From an uncultured Lachnospiraceae bacterium (GTDB lineage: Bacteria > Bacillota > Clostridia > Lachnospirales > Lachnospiraceae): DNA of 64,000 nt. A model generated the notes under the pieces. That model did no database searches. It worked only from the letters and a program-made list of their open reading frames with translations, and had not been told where the DNA came from. The position numbers were made by a program, and so were the translations under genes. Location of the stretch: assembly GCA_947164605.1 (NCBI GenBank), contig CAMUXE010000012.1, forward strand, positions 1 to 64,000, read 5' to 3'. Positions 45,102-53,235 of this stretch are shown piece by piece; position 1 is the first letter of the stretch, and each line of letters opens with the position of its first letter.

Positions 45102-46094
45102 ATGTTTTTTGATTCGATGAACGTATTAGCAGCGGCAGACAGCGGAGTTACAGGTATTTCTAACCTGGTAAATAACGATGCCGCAACACTGGAGGAGAAA
45201 ACACAGACAGCTAAAGCTTTTTTTACAAAGGACAATTTGAGAGCCTTGCTTGAACAGGGCATAAATTGGGCTATTCAAAAGGGAGTTCAGTTGATCATAG
45301 CCTTTATCATATGGAGATTGGGCAAGATTTTCTTGAAGTATATACTTAAGATTACTGATCGAGCTATGAGAAGGGCCAGCTTTGAAGAGGGCGTTATCAA
45401 ATTTATTAATTCAGTGATAAAGTTCATCACATATGCAGTGCTTTTGCTTCTTGTCTTGGATATTTTAGGCTTAAAGACAGCTTCATTGGTTGCAATATTT
45501 GGTTCAGCAGCTCTGGCTTTGAGTATGGCCCTGCAGGGCTCTCTGGCCAATTTTGCTGGCGGAATCCTTATTATGCTCTTCAGACCATTTAGACTGGGAG
45601 ATTACATCATAGCTGAAGGTCACGAGGGTACAGTAAAGTCTATAGATATTCTCTACACTAAGATTTTGACCTTTAACAATGAGCTTGTCATGATGCCTAA
45701 CGGAACCTTGTCAAATTCTAATATTGTAAATGTCGGAATCGCAGGCATAAGAAGACTTGATATTAGGATTGGCATAAGCTATAAGAGCGATATAGAAAAG
45801 GCAAGACAAGCCCTTGAGAATGTTATGAAGGGCCTTGATTTGGTAATCAAAGATAAGCCAATAGAGGTTTATGTCCGTGAGTTTCAGGACAGCAGCGTAC
45901 TTTTGCAGACTCAGTGCTGGGTTAAGCACTCAGAGTACATGAATGCAAAGTATTACTTGAATGAGAACTATAAAAAAGCACTTGAAGAGAATGGTGTTTC
46001 TATCCCATTCCCTCAGCTTGACGTTCATTTCGATGAGGAATCAGCTCTGATGACTCAAAAGATTCTTGAAGCAAAAGAAGAAAAAGAAGCATAA
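45102..46094 (+). CDS. Small-conductance mechanosensitive channel (MscS family)
   Basis: Protein of 330 residues. Three membrane helices: about 55-80 (QLIIAFIIWRLGKIFL), 100-122 (FITYAVLLLLVLDILGL) and the pore-lining helix 130-155 (ALALSMALQGSLANFAGGIL), followed by the MscS signature MLFRPFRLGDYI and a cytoplasmic beta domain (MMPNGTLSNSNIVNVG). It opens on hypo-osmotic shock. The gene starts three nt after the branching-enzyme-like gene and ends at a strong terminator, so the two are surely co-transcribed. Confidence 0.93.
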   Translation: MFFDSMNVLAAADSGVTGISNLVNNDAATLEEKTQTAKAFFTKDNLRALLEQGINWAIQKGVQLIIAFIIWRLGKIFLKYILKITDRAMRRASFEEGVIKFINSVIKFITYAVLLLLVLDILGLKTASLVAIFGSAALALSMALQGSLANFAGGILIMLFRPFRLGDYIIAEGHEGTVKSIDILYTKILTFNNELVMMPNGTLSNSNIVNVGIAGIRRLDIRIGISYKSDIEKARQALENVMKGLDLVIKDKPIEVYVREFQDSSVLLQTQCWVKHSEYMNAKYYLNENYKKALEENGVSIPFPQLDVHFDEESALMTQKILEAKEEKEA

Positions 46095-46126
46095 GAAGAA
46101 AAAGCTGATTAGAATTTAAGAAGCTT

Positions 46127-46162
46127 AAGGCCCAGTTCTGGATGGAACTGGGCCTTTTTTGC
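46127..46162 (+). terminator. Strong terminator after the MscS gene
   Basis: Perfect 12-bp stem AAGGCCCAGTTC (46127-46138) / GAACTGGGCCTT (46145-46156), six-nt loop, T run. Confidence 0.96.
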
Positions 46163-46314
46163 GCCCTGAAAAACAAGTTCGCAGAATGTTCACAGAATCC
46201 ACATTATAAACACATTTCTTCCCAAATTTAAACACAATTTAACTTTAATATAAACTTATCAAAAGGGAGTTCAAAATATTGCTAACCTTTACCCCCATAC
46301 AAGAAGCAATAATC

Positions 46315-46330
46315 ACCCCCTCCCCCCCCC
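46315..46330 (+). repeat. Poly-C tract in the VTC leader
   Basis: Five C, one T, then nine C, in a region that is otherwise AT-rich, 57 nt upstream of the VTC gene ATG. Such a homopolymer is prone to slipped-strand length change. Upstream in the same 292-nt gap are AT-rich stretches with AAACACA repeats (about 46208 and 46229) and no clear consensus promoter. Confidence 0.7.
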
Positions 46331-46386
46331 TAAAAGATTTTTCTTTGAATTTCCTTTTGATCATTATCAGAGAAGAAGGTGATCGT

Positions 46387-47199
46387 ATGGCTATTGAAGT
46401 TTTTAACAGATGCGAAAAAAAGTACATGCTAACTTCTACACAGATGAAGGATTTGAAAAAGCTGATGAGTCAGCATATGATACTTGATCCTCACTGCAAT
46501 GAGCATGGCACTTATAAGATCTGCAATATCTACTATGATAGTGTGGATGACAGACTTATAAGGGCATCAATTGAAAAGCCGGTTTACAAGGAAAAGTTGA
46601 GAATGAGATCTTATGATACTCCATCCGGCAATGACCAGGTCTTTGTAGAGATTAAAAAGAAGTACCAGGGCATTGTAAATAAGAGAAGAACAAGCATGAG
46701 TCTTGATCATGCAAAAGCCTATCTTGATGGCAGGCTAAGTTCCAGGGATCTTATAGAAATGGAAGAGATGGTCAATCCACAGGTTTTAGAAGAAATTGAC
46801 TATTTTAAGGGCTTTTACGGATGCATTCCCAAGCTTTATCTGTCCTATGACAGACAGGCATTCTTTGAAAGGGATGATGGCGATTTCAGAGTTACCCTCG
46901 ACTCAAATATTGAGACCAGAAGATATGACTTAGGGCTTGATATGGGCTCATATGGCAAGCAGCTTCTCAAAGAAGATACATATCTTATGGAGATAAAGAT
47001 AAATAAGGCTGTTCCGCTGTGGTTTGCACACATCTTATCACAGCTTGAGATAAATCCAGTTTCATTTTCAAAGTATGGAACTGAGTATAAGAACTTTGTT
47101 TTGGACAGAGTAGAAAAAAATATTAATAGAAATTATGAAGGAGAAAAAATATGTTTGAATCAATTTTTACAGCAACAACAGATGGAGCCATCAGCATAA
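46387..47199 (+). CDS. VTC-domain polyphosphate polymerase
   Basis: Protein of 270 residues from ATG 46387, preceded by AAGAAGGTGA; the frame is open upstream through the poly-C tract but those codons are not family-like. The VTC tunnel-lining basic and acidic residues are visible in order: FNRCEKKYML, KEKLRMRSYD, FVEIKKKYQGIVNKRRT, SYDRQAFF, LMEIKINKAVPLWF and SFSKYGTEYKNF. VTC proteins make polyphosphate from ATP on the cytoplasmic side of a membrane. The gene overlaps the DUF4956 membrane protein by 49 nt, the standard bacterial pairing. Confidence 0.9.
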   Translation: MAIEVFNRCEKKYMLTSTQMKDLKKLMSQHMILDPHCNEHGTYKICNIYYDSVDDRLIRASIEKPVYKEKLRMRSYDTPSGNDQVFVEIKKKYQGIVNKRRTSMSLDHAKAYLDGRLSSRDLIEMEEMVNPQVLEEIDYFKGFYGCIPKLYLSYDRQAFFERDDGDFRVTLDSNIETRRYDLGLDMGSYGKQLLKEDTYLMEIKINKAVPLWFAHILSQLEINPVSFSKYGTEYKNFVLDRVEKNINRNYEGEKICLNQFLQQQQMEPSA

Positions 47200-47840
47200 G
47201 CAGTTCTGTGACAGGAATTGGAATAGGAATTATATTGGGACTTGTAATAGGCTTCGCCTACACTTTCCTTTGCAGGAAAGATGGCTATGGTAAGAACTTT
47301 ATATTGGGTTTGATAATACTGCCTGCTATAGTCGCAGCGGTAATTTTACTTGTAGGCAGCAATGTGGCAAGAGCTTTCTCAATGGCAGGAGCATTTGCCC
47401 TGGTTAGATTCAGAAGTGCTCCGGGAAATGCTAAGGATATAGCAGTTGTCTTCTTTGCAATGGCTTCAGGACTTGCTTGTGGCCTTGGCTATGTAACTTT
47501 TGCATGTGTATTTACAGCCGCAATTCTTGTATTACTCTTTGTTCTTGAATTAGGACACTTTGCTGAGGGCGGCAGAAGAAAGAAGCAGCTTAGAATCACT
47601 ATTCCAGAAAACTTGAATTATGAAAGTGTATTTGACGATATTTTAGATAAGAACACTGAAAACAGTGAACTTAAGAAGGTTAAGACTACTAACATGGGAA
47701 CTATGTTTGAACTCACATATTCAATTATTATGAAGAAGGGAGCAAGTGAAAAAGAATTAATAGATGCTATCAGGACTAGAAATGGCAATCTCAATATTAC
47801 CCTCGGACTTGAAAGTGAAGATTCAGGTCTTTTAAATTAA
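47151..47840 (+). CDS. DUF4956 membrane protein, VTC partner
   Basis: Protein of 229 residues. About four to five membrane helices fill residues 20-140 (IGIILGLVIGFAYTFL; FILGLIILPAIVAAVILLVG; VVFFAMASGLACGLGYVTFA; VFTAAILVLLFVLELG). The conserved loop AFSMAGAFALVRFRSAPGNAKDIA is the DUF4956 signature. A soluble C-terminal domain of about 80 residues follows. The family nearly always pairs with VTC polymerases and may form the translocation path or membrane anchor for polyphosphate. AAGGAG lies inside the VTC gene, and the 49-nt overlap implies coupling. Confidence 0.88.
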   Translation: MFESIFTATTDGAISISSSVTGIGIGIILGLVIGFAYTFLCRKDGYGKNFILGLIILPAIVAAVILLVGSNVARAFSMAGAFALVRFRSAPGNAKDIAVVFFAMASGLACGLGYVTFACVFTAAILVLLFVLELGHFAEGGRRKKQLRITIPENLNYESVFDDILDKNTENSELKKVKTTNMGTMFELTYSIIMKKGASEKELIDAIRTRNGNLNITLGLESEDSGLLN

Positions 47841-47884
47841 AAGAATCAGTTTGAAATAAGAATTTTATAAGCAAATATAATTAA

Positions 47885-47956
47885 AGAGGATATCGATATA
47901 TTTTTTTAAATCTCTTAGATAGATTCTATAAAAATTTCGATATTCTCTTTTTTTGG
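47885..47956 (+). terminator. Possible terminator after DUF4956 gene
   Basis: AGAGGATATCGA (47885-47896) and TCGATATTCTCT (about 47937-47948) can pair over an AT-rich loop of about 40 nt, followed by seven T. The long loop lowers confidence. Confidence 0.5.
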
Positions 47957-47967
47957 GTCTTAAAAGC

Positions 47968-47994
47968 TTGTTTTATGACCGATTTTAGTATAAT
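47968..47994 (+). promoter_or_regulatory. Probable ireB promoter
   Basis: TTGTTT (47968-47973), 15-nt spacer, TATAAT (47989-47994), 32 nt before the ireB start. Confidence 0.5.
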
Positions 47995-48025
47995 ATATAA
48001 GATAATTTGAAAGGAACGTGGGGAA

Positions 48026-48283
48026 ATGGCAGATAATAACACACAATTTTTTAAGACACAGCAGGATAAGAACATATCAGTTGAGGGAATCTTAGAGCAG
48101 GTATACCTCGCACTTAAGGAGAAGGGATATAACCCTGTAAATCAGATCGTTGGCTATATTATGTCAGGCGATCCAACTTATATCACAAGCCATAATAATG
48201 CAAGAAGCCTTATTATGAAGGTTGAGAGAGATGAGCTTGTAGAGGAAGTTCTTAAGTATTTTATAGCTGGTAAAGGCCTTTAA
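48026..48283 (+). CDS. IreB-family regulatory phosphoprotein
   Basis: Protein of 85 residues matching IreB (formerly UPF0297/YrzL): [20 protein letters not shown], then [20 protein letters not shown] and [14 protein letters not shown]. The family is a phosphorylation target of PASTA-type Ser/Thr kinases that tune cell-wall stress resistance; the conserved Thr in the N-terminal segment is present. It heads the classical ireB-ruvX-DUF1292 operon with one nt before ruvX. Confidence 0.95.
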   Translation: MADNNTQFFKTQQDKNISVEGILEQVYLALKEKGYNPVNQIVGYIMSGDPTYITSHNNARSLIMKVERDELVEEVLKYFIAGKGL

Positions 48284-48284
48284 T

Positions 48285-48716
48285 ATGAGAATCCTTGGAC
48301 TTGATTATGGATCTAAGACTGTAGGCGTTGCTGCAACCGATGAGTTGGGCATTACAGTGCAGACGGTTGAAACTATATTTCGCAAGGAAGAGAATAAATT
48401 GCGTCGCACTTATGCAAGAATTGAAGAATTGATTGAGGAACTTAACATATCTTCAATCGTAGTAGGCTTGCCTCTTAACATGGACGGAAGTGAGAGCGTG
48501 CGCTCTGCTATGTGCAGGGATTTTGCGGCCAATGTCGAGAGAAGAACAGGATTGCCGGTTATCATGTGGGATGAGCGACTCACCACTGTTCAAGCAGAGG
48601 AAATCTTGATTGAGAGTGGTGTTGCAAGACAAGATAGAAAAAAATATATAGATAAGATTGCTGCTCAGATTATCTTGGAGGACTATGTCTTAAACTCTAA
48701 GAATAAAGCTGATTAG
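48285..48716 (+). CDS. ruvX: Holliday-junction resolvase-like protein YqgF/RuvX
   Basis: Protein of 143 residues with the RNase H-like fold: MRILGLDYGSKTVGVAATD holds the first catalytic Asp, IVVGLPLNMDGSES the loop, and MWDERLTTVQAEEIL the second acidic cluster. It is known as putative pre-16S rRNA nuclease or Holliday junction resolvase. Its ATG is one nt beyond the ireB stop. Confidence 0.93.
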   Translation: MRILGLDYGSKTVGVAATDELGITVQTVETIFRKEENKLRRTYARIEELIEELNISSIVVGLPLNMDGSESVRSAMCRDFAANVERRTGLPVIMWDERLTTVQAEEILIESGVARQDRKKYIDKIAAQIILEDYVLNSKNKAD

Positions 48717-48732
48717 GCAGAGGAGAATGGAG

Positions 48733-48999
48733 ATGACCATGGATAAGATTACATTTGACTGTGAAGATGGAAGTACAGTCGATTTTTATATTGTAGATGA
48801 GGCCAGAATCGGAGGTTTCAATTATATTTTAGTTAAGGAAGATGAAGATGATGAGGCAGATTGCTACATCATGAAAGATATATCTGACGAAGGCGAGAAT
48901 GATGCTTGCTATGAGTTCGTTGAGGAAGAAGCTGAGTTTGAAGCTGTCAGAAAAGTATTTGAAGAGCAGTATAATCTTGATGGACAGGATGAAGATTGA
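48733..48999 (+). CDS. DUF1292 family protein (YrzB-like)
   Basis: A very acidic protein of 88 residues. ATG 48733 is favoured because AGGAG (48721-48725) lies seven nt upstream; an ATG at 48727 is too close and one at 48739 is also possible. The block ITFDCEDGSTVDFYIVDEAR and the following YILVKEDEDDEADCYIM fit DUF1292. Function is unknown; the gene is third in the conserved ireB-ruvX-DUF1292 operon. Confidence 0.88.
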   Translation: MTMDKITFDCEDGSTVDFYIVDEARIGGFNYILVKEDEDDEADCYIMKDISDEGENDACYEFVEEEAEFEAVRKVFEEQYNLDGQDED

Positions 49000-49024
49000 T
49001 TTTAATATATATCTTTAAGTTACA

Positions 49025-49058
49025 AAAGCAGACTACCGTTTACGATAGTCTGCTTTAA
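49025..49058 (+). terminator. Terminator after the DUF1292 gene
   Basis: 11-bp stem AAAGCAGACTA / TAGTCTGCTTT with a loop of about ten nt, then a short mixed T tract. Confidence 0.85.
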
Positions 49059-49085
49059 ATTGCATATATACGGATAGGAGAAATA

Positions 49086-50762
49086 ATGAAAAAAGAAAAG
49101 AAAGCGGCATCTTCTGTGAAGATAATGCCCTTAGGCGGTTTAGAACAAATTGGAATGAATATAACTGCAATTCAGTATGAGGACAGCATCTTTGTAATTG
49201 ATTGTGGTTTGGCTTTCCCTGAGGAAGAGATGTTGGGTATAGATCTTGTAATACCTGATGTCACATACTTAAAGGAGAATCTTGATAAGGTTAAGGGTTT
49301 TGTTATCACTCACGGACATGAGGATCACATTGGCTCAATACCTTATGTATTAAAGGATGTAAATGTGCCAATATATGCAACTAAGCTCACAATGGGTCTT
49401 ATAGAGTCTAAGCTCAAAGAGCATAGCATGTTAAAGACAGTTAAGAGAAAGGTTGTAAAGTATGGCCAGTCAATCAATCTTGGCGATTTCAGGGTTGAGT
49501 TCATCAGAACAAACCATTCTATTGCAGATGCAGCAGCTCTTGCAATATTCTCACCAGCTGGTGTGATTATTCACACAGGAGACTTCAAGGTTGATTACAC
49601 TCCAGTATGGGGCGATCCAATTGACCTTCAAAGACTTGGAGAACTCGGAAAGAAGGGTGTTTTAGCTCTTATGTGTGATAGTACCAATGCTTTGAGACCA
49701 GGTTTTACAATGTCTGAGTCAACAGTTGGAAATACATTTGACAAGATCTTTTTGGATAACAAGGATTCAAGACTCATAATTGCTACATTTGCCTCTAATG
49801 TCGATAGAGTACAGCAGATAGTAAATATGGCTGTCAAGTATGGCAGAAAGGTTGCGGTTGAAGGCCGCAGCATGGTCAATATCATGGATGTAGCAGCTGA
49901 TCTGGGTTACCTCAAGGTTCCAGACGGCATAGTTATTGAAACTGAGGAGATGAAAAATTATACTCCAGACCAGATAGTTCTTATCACCACAGGCAGCCAG
50001 GGCGAGTCTATGGCAGCCCTGTCTAGAATGGCAGCAAACCTTCACAGAAAGGTTAGCATACAGCCTGGTGATTGTGTAGTATTCTCATCTACACCTATTC
50101 CAGGTAATGAGAAGTCAGTTGCCAAGGTTATCAATGAACTTGGAATGAAGGGAGCAAAGGTTATATTCCAGGATACACATGTTTCTGGACATGCCTGCCA
50201 GGAGGAGATTAAGCTTATCTATTCTCTTGTAAAGCCTAAGTATTCAATTCCGGTTCACGGTGAGTACCGCCACCTCTGTGCACAGGCTGACATTGCTAGA
50301 TCACTTGGCTATGACAATGATCACATAGTTATTGCAAAGACAGGTGATGTCATTGAACTCAACGATGAGGAAGCTAAGATTTCAGGCAAGATTCCAACAG
50401 GAGCTATCCTTGTAGATGGACTTGGAGTCGGCGATGTAGGTAATATCGTACTCAGAGATAGACAGAATCTTGCAGAGAATGGTATTATTATCGTTGTGCT
50501 TACATTAGAGAAGTATTCAGGCAATCTGATTGCTGGACCTGATATAGTGACAAGAGGTTTTGTCTATGTCAGAGAGGCTGAGGAGTTACTTGATGAGGCT
50601 AGAGTGGTGGTTACTGATTCTGTAATGAATTGTATGGATAAGAACATCACTGATTGGAGCAAGATTAAGAATACAATCAAAGATGATTTGAGTGATTATC
50701 TGTGGAAGAAGATGAAGAGAAATCCAGTTATTCTTCCAATTATCATGGAGGCGAATGTCTGA
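49086..50762 (+). CDS. rnj: Ribonuclease J
   Basis: Protein of 558 residues. The metallo-beta-lactamase/beta-CASP nuclease domains show VITHGHEDHIGS (H-x-H-x-D-H), FIRTNHSIADAAALAI, HTGDFKVD, CDSTNA and beta-CASP motifs including the His of FQDTHVSGHACQEE and SIPVHGEYRHL. The C-terminal RNase J domain is present. It is the 5'-3' exonuclease and endonuclease that drives mRNA decay and rRNA maturation in Firmicutes. GGAGAAATA precedes the ATG. Its end carries the ribosome site used by ylbF. Confidence 0.96.
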   Translation: MKKEKKAASSVKIMPLGGLEQIGMNITAIQYEDSIFVIDCGLAFPEEEMLGIDLVIPDVTYLKENLDKVKGFVITHGHEDHIGSIPYVLKDVNVPIYATKLTMGLIESKLKEHSMLKTVKRKVVKYGQSINLGDFRVEFIRTNHSIADAAALAIFSPAGVIIHTGDFKVDYTPVWGDPIDLQRLGELGKKGVLALMCDSTNALRPGFTMSESTVGNTFDKIFLDNKDSRLIIATFASNVDRVQQIVNMAVKYGRKVAVEGRSMVNIMDVAADLGYLKVPDGIVIETEEMKNYTPDQIVLITTGSQGESMAALSRMAANLHRKVSIQPGDCVVFSSTPIPGNEKSVAKVINELGMKGAKVIFQDTHVSGHACQEEIKLIYSLVKPKYSIPVHGEYRHLCAQADIARSLGYDNDHIVIAKTGDVIELNDEEAKISGKIPTGAILVDGLGVGDVGNIVLRDRQNLAENGIIIVVLTLEKYSGNLIAGPDIVTRGFVYVREAEELLDEARVVVTDSVMNCMDKNITDWSKIKNTIKDDLSDYLWKKMKRNPVILPIIMEANV

Positions 50763-50764
50763 TT

Positions 50765-51112
50765 ATGATGAATAAGGTAGAACTGCTGACAGAACAGATG
50801 AAGCAGGCTATTCTTGACTCTGATGAGTATAGACGATATGTAAAGTTAAATGAAGAACTCAAAAAGAGGCCTGATTTAAAGAGAGCAGTTGATGAATTTC
50901 GTAAGCAAAATTTCTATTATCAATATTCAGATGATGTTGATGATGCTATAGGAAAGTCAGAAGAGCTGGCTAAAAATTTTGCAGCGACAAGATCTATCAA
51001 GTTGGTCAATGATTTTTTAGTTACTGAAATGTGCCTTGACAGGATGATTCAGCAGATATGTATCTCTTTGGTCAGCGTTATGGACTTTGATGTTGACTTT
51101 TTGGATGATTGA
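50765..51112 (+). CDS. YlbF-family regulator
   Basis: Protein of 115 residues from ATG 50765 (ATG 50768 is equally possible); GGAGG at about 50746-50751 in the rnj end is the only ribosome site and is somewhat distant. The protein is entirely helical: LLTEQMKQAILDSDEYRRYV, then ELKKRPDLKRAVDEFRKQNF and a C-terminal FLVTEMCLDRMIQQICISLV. YlbF/YmcA proteins associate with RNase Y in Bacillus and influence mRNA processing. The placement after the RNase J gene agrees with a role in RNA decay, by inference. Confidence 0.82.
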   Translation: MMNKVELLTEQMKQAILDSDEYRRYVKLNEELKKRPDLKRAVDEFRKQNFYYQYSDDVDDAIGKSEELAKNFAATRSIKLVNDFLVTEMCLDRMIQQICISLVSVMDFDVDFLDD

Positions 51113-51150
51113 TTTAAATATTAGAACTTTCACTTGGGAAGGGAAGAAAG

Positions 51151-51528
51151 ATGAACAAGTCACTTAGAATAATACTTACGGTGTCATTTAATTTGATACT
51201 GGTAGCTTTTGCAGTCTATGTTATCTCAGCTGCAGGTAATAAGGCCTACACATTTGGCCATAATATCTTCAATGAAGAGTCTGTAGACAGCGAGGAGGAT
51301 GCTAAAGAGCTCGAGGTAGTGATACCTGAAGGTGTCAAGTCAAAGAAACTTGCTCATATCTTATACACTAAGGGTTTGGCCAAGGACGAGACAATTATTT
51401 ATGTTCAGATTTTACTTTCTGATTACAAGGATAAGATTAAACCGGGAACATATCTCTTAAATACTGGTATGAAGCCTGCACAAATCCTTAAAATCCTTGC
51501 TGATGATAACGGTGAGGAAGAAGAATAG
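51151..51528 (+). CDS. Truncated MltG-like (YceG-like) membrane protein
   Basis: Protein of 125 residues. One N-terminal membrane helix (IILTVSFNLILVAFAVYVIS) precedes an acidic linker and one LysM-like module: VVIPEGVKSKKLAHILYTKG and KIKPGTYLLNTGMKPAQILKIL. This is the N-terminal module of endolytic murein transglycosylase MltG, but the catalytic domain with its Glu is missing; the gene ends at an acidic tail and a terminator follows. Such short forms occur in Lachnospiraceae, so it may be a stable reduced gene and not a fragment. It lies 38 nt after ylbF. Confidence 0.78.
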   Translation: MNKSLRIILTVSFNLILVAFAVYVISAAGNKAYTFGHNIFNEESVDSEEDAKELEVVIPEGVKSKKLAHILYTKGLAKDETIIYVQILLSDYKDKIKPGTYLLNTGMKPAQILKILADDNGEEEE

Positions 51529-51560
51529 GCTTATAAGCTTATTGATTTAGATGACTTTGA

Positions 51561-51596
51561 GGGATGACTGTTTGATTAAACAGGCATCCCATTTTT
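51561..51596 (+). terminator. Terminator after the MltG-like gene
   Basis: GGGATG-A-CTGTTT (51561-51573) pairs with AAACAG-G-CATCCC (51578-51590), loop GATT, then ATTTTT. Confidence 0.88.
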
Positions 51597-51613
51597 AACG
51601 GATGAGGTTTAAA

Positions 51614-52282
51614 ATGATTGTTGATACTAGAATAAGGGAATATATCAATTCGCTTGACAGGGGCAATGATGACTTCTTGGAGGGAATCAGGAAAGATGCT
51701 GTCTCAAACGATGTTCCTATAATTCGAAGAGAGATGGAAAACTTTTTAAAAGTTGTATTGCTTGAAAAAAAGCCTAAGAAGATCTTGGAGATTGGTGCCG
51801 CAGTTGGTTATTCTTCTCTTCTTATGAGCCAATACATAGATTCTGAAAGTACTATAACTACCATAGAAAATTATGATAAGAGAATTCCCATAGCTAAAAA
51901 GAATTTTGAAGATGGAGGCAAATCACATCAGATAAGCCTTTTGGAGGGCGATGCCTTAGAGATACTTAAGTCTATGAATTATGATGATGGACCATTTGAT
52001 TTCGTTTTTATAGATGCGGCCAAGGGACAGTACAGCCTCTATCTTGAACAGATTATAAGACTTTTAGCCAAGGATGCCATTATTATCGCGGACAATGTTT
52101 TGCAGGACGGCGATATAGTGGAGTCAAAATATGTGATAGAGAGAAGAAACAGAACTATCCATGAGAGGATGAGAGAATTCTTATATTACATGACTCACAA
52201 TGAAAATCTTGTGACTAGCATTATACCAATTGGTGACGGAATAACATATAGCATATTTAAGGGGATAGATAAGAATGAGTAA
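51614..52282 (+). CDS. O-methyltransferase, TrmR-like
   Basis: Protein of 222 residues from ATG 51614, six nt after GATGAGG; an upstream ATG at 51602 would lie in that ribosome site. Class I SAM-dependent methyltransferase with ILEIGAAVGYSSLLMSQ, TTIENYDKR, DFVFIDAAKGQYSLYLEQI and IIADNVLQDGDIVE. The FIDAAKGQY motif and length match TrmR (YrrM), the tRNA 5-hydroxyuridine methyltransferase, known from Bacillus next to mltG, as here. The general O-methyltransferase family is certain, the tRNA target probable. Confidence 0.85.
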   Translation: MIVDTRIREYINSLDRGNDDFLEGIRKDAVSNDVPIIRREMENFLKVVLLEKKPKKILEIGAAVGYSSLLMSQYIDSESTITTIENYDKRIPIAKKNFEDGGKSHQISLLEGDALEILKSMNYDDGPFDFVFIDAAKGQYSLYLEQIIRLLAKDAIIIADNVLQDGDIVESKYVIERRNRTIHERMREFLYYMTHNENLVTSIIPIGDGITYSIFKGIDKNE

Positions 52283-53189
52283 AGATATAAAGAATGAAGA
52301 GGCAATGCTGCTTGACGGCTTGGCTGCAATTAAAGATTATGCTAAGTTAAATGCAGATATGCTGACAAGGGAAGATATTGCAGGCTTCTTTAAGGGAATA
52401 GAGCTTGATCAGGCAAAATTTGGCATGATTGAGGGCTATCTTATGTCTAATGGCATTAAGATTGAGGGTCTTGATGCAAAGGATAATGCCTATGCCAAGT
52501 CTGTGCTTGAGGAAGAGAAGGCTATCATTGAAAAGGAAGCAGAGGAAAATGATACCAAAGCCGGTAACACCTTAAAAGAGGCAGATTACACCGAAGATGA
52601 GGCTATGTATAAGGACTACCTTGAAGAGTTAAATGCTATTGAAAAGCTGTCTGATCATGACAAGGCTGACTGCCTTACTAAGATATTTAATGAAAATGAT
52701 GAGGATGCTTTGATAAGGCTTGAAACAGAGCTGATGAAAGAGACTCCATCTATGATAGAGGAGTTTAAAAATAAGGGAATTCTCACATCAGATTTGATAC
52801 AGGAGGCCAATTTGGCCATGATAGCCTATGTCACCAATATGAACTATGTCAGAGATCATGATAAGCAGGCAGCAATTAAGTCAGAAGAGCTTGAGAGTAT
52901 CCTTGGCGTATACCAAGAGATGCTTGACGAGATTAAGTCTGATGTCAGTGCATCAATCAATATTATGATTGATGAGCAGATGGATGTCTTCAAGGTCAAT
53001 GGTAAGATTGTAAACAGGGTAAATATGGTAAATGACTCTGCTAAGGACCTCAAGGAGGAATTAGTTAGAAAGCCTACAGTAGCTGAAGTTGCCGAAAAAA
53101 CTGGCCTCAGCGAAGAGGAAGTAATAGACACTATCAAGTTCTCAGCTAAAAAAATTGAGGATATAGATCTTAAGGGAATAAAAATATAG
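52275..53189 (+). CDS. Sigma-70-like protein lacking promoter-recognition regions
   Basis: Acidic protein of 304 residues. Residues 17-63 look like sigma region 1.1 (LTREDIAGFFKGIELDQAKF, ending SNGIKI). Residues 169-186 (GILTSDLIQEANLAMIAYV) match the region 2.1-2.2 core-binding helix LIQEGNIGLM. Residues 244-290 match region 3 (KPTVAEVAEKTGLSEEEVID). The aromatic -10-melting region 2.3/2.4 is replaced by unrelated acidic sequence and region 4 is absent. It may bind core polymerase or mimic sigma without initiating. It overlaps the methyltransferase gene by 8 nt and ends 12 nt before the 6S RNA promoter. Confidence 0.75.
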   Translation: MSKDIKNEEAMLLDGLAAIKDYAKLNADMLTREDIAGFFKGIELDQAKFGMIEGYLMSNGIKIEGLDAKDNAYAKSVLEEEKAIIEKEAEENDTKAGNTLKEADYTEDEAMYKDYLEELNAIEKLSDHDKADCLTKIFNENDEDALIRLETELMKETPSMIEEFKNKGILTSDLIQEANLAMIAYVTNMNYVRDHDKQAAIKSEELESILGVYQEMLDEIKSDVSASINIMIDEQMDVFKVNGKIVNRVNMVNDSAKDLKEELVRKPTVAEVAEKTGLSEEEVIDTIKFSAKKIEDIDLKGIKI

Positions 53190-53200
53190 TAAAAAGCTTA

Positions 53201-53229
53201 TTGAATTAAAGCACCTTAAGCGCTATAAT
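53201..53229 (+). promoter_or_regulatory. 6S RNA promoter
   Basis: TTGAAT (53201-53206), 17 nt, TATAAT (53224-53229); predicted start near 53236. Confidence 0.8.
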
Positions 53230-53235
53230 ATGTTT

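Noticed and set aside
46279..46386. Longer VTC protein start through the poly-C tract
   Set aside because: The 36 extra residues are low-complexity and the family start with a ribosome site is at 46387.
50755..50775. Alternative ylbF start at ATG 50755
   Set aside because: That frame stops after six codons.
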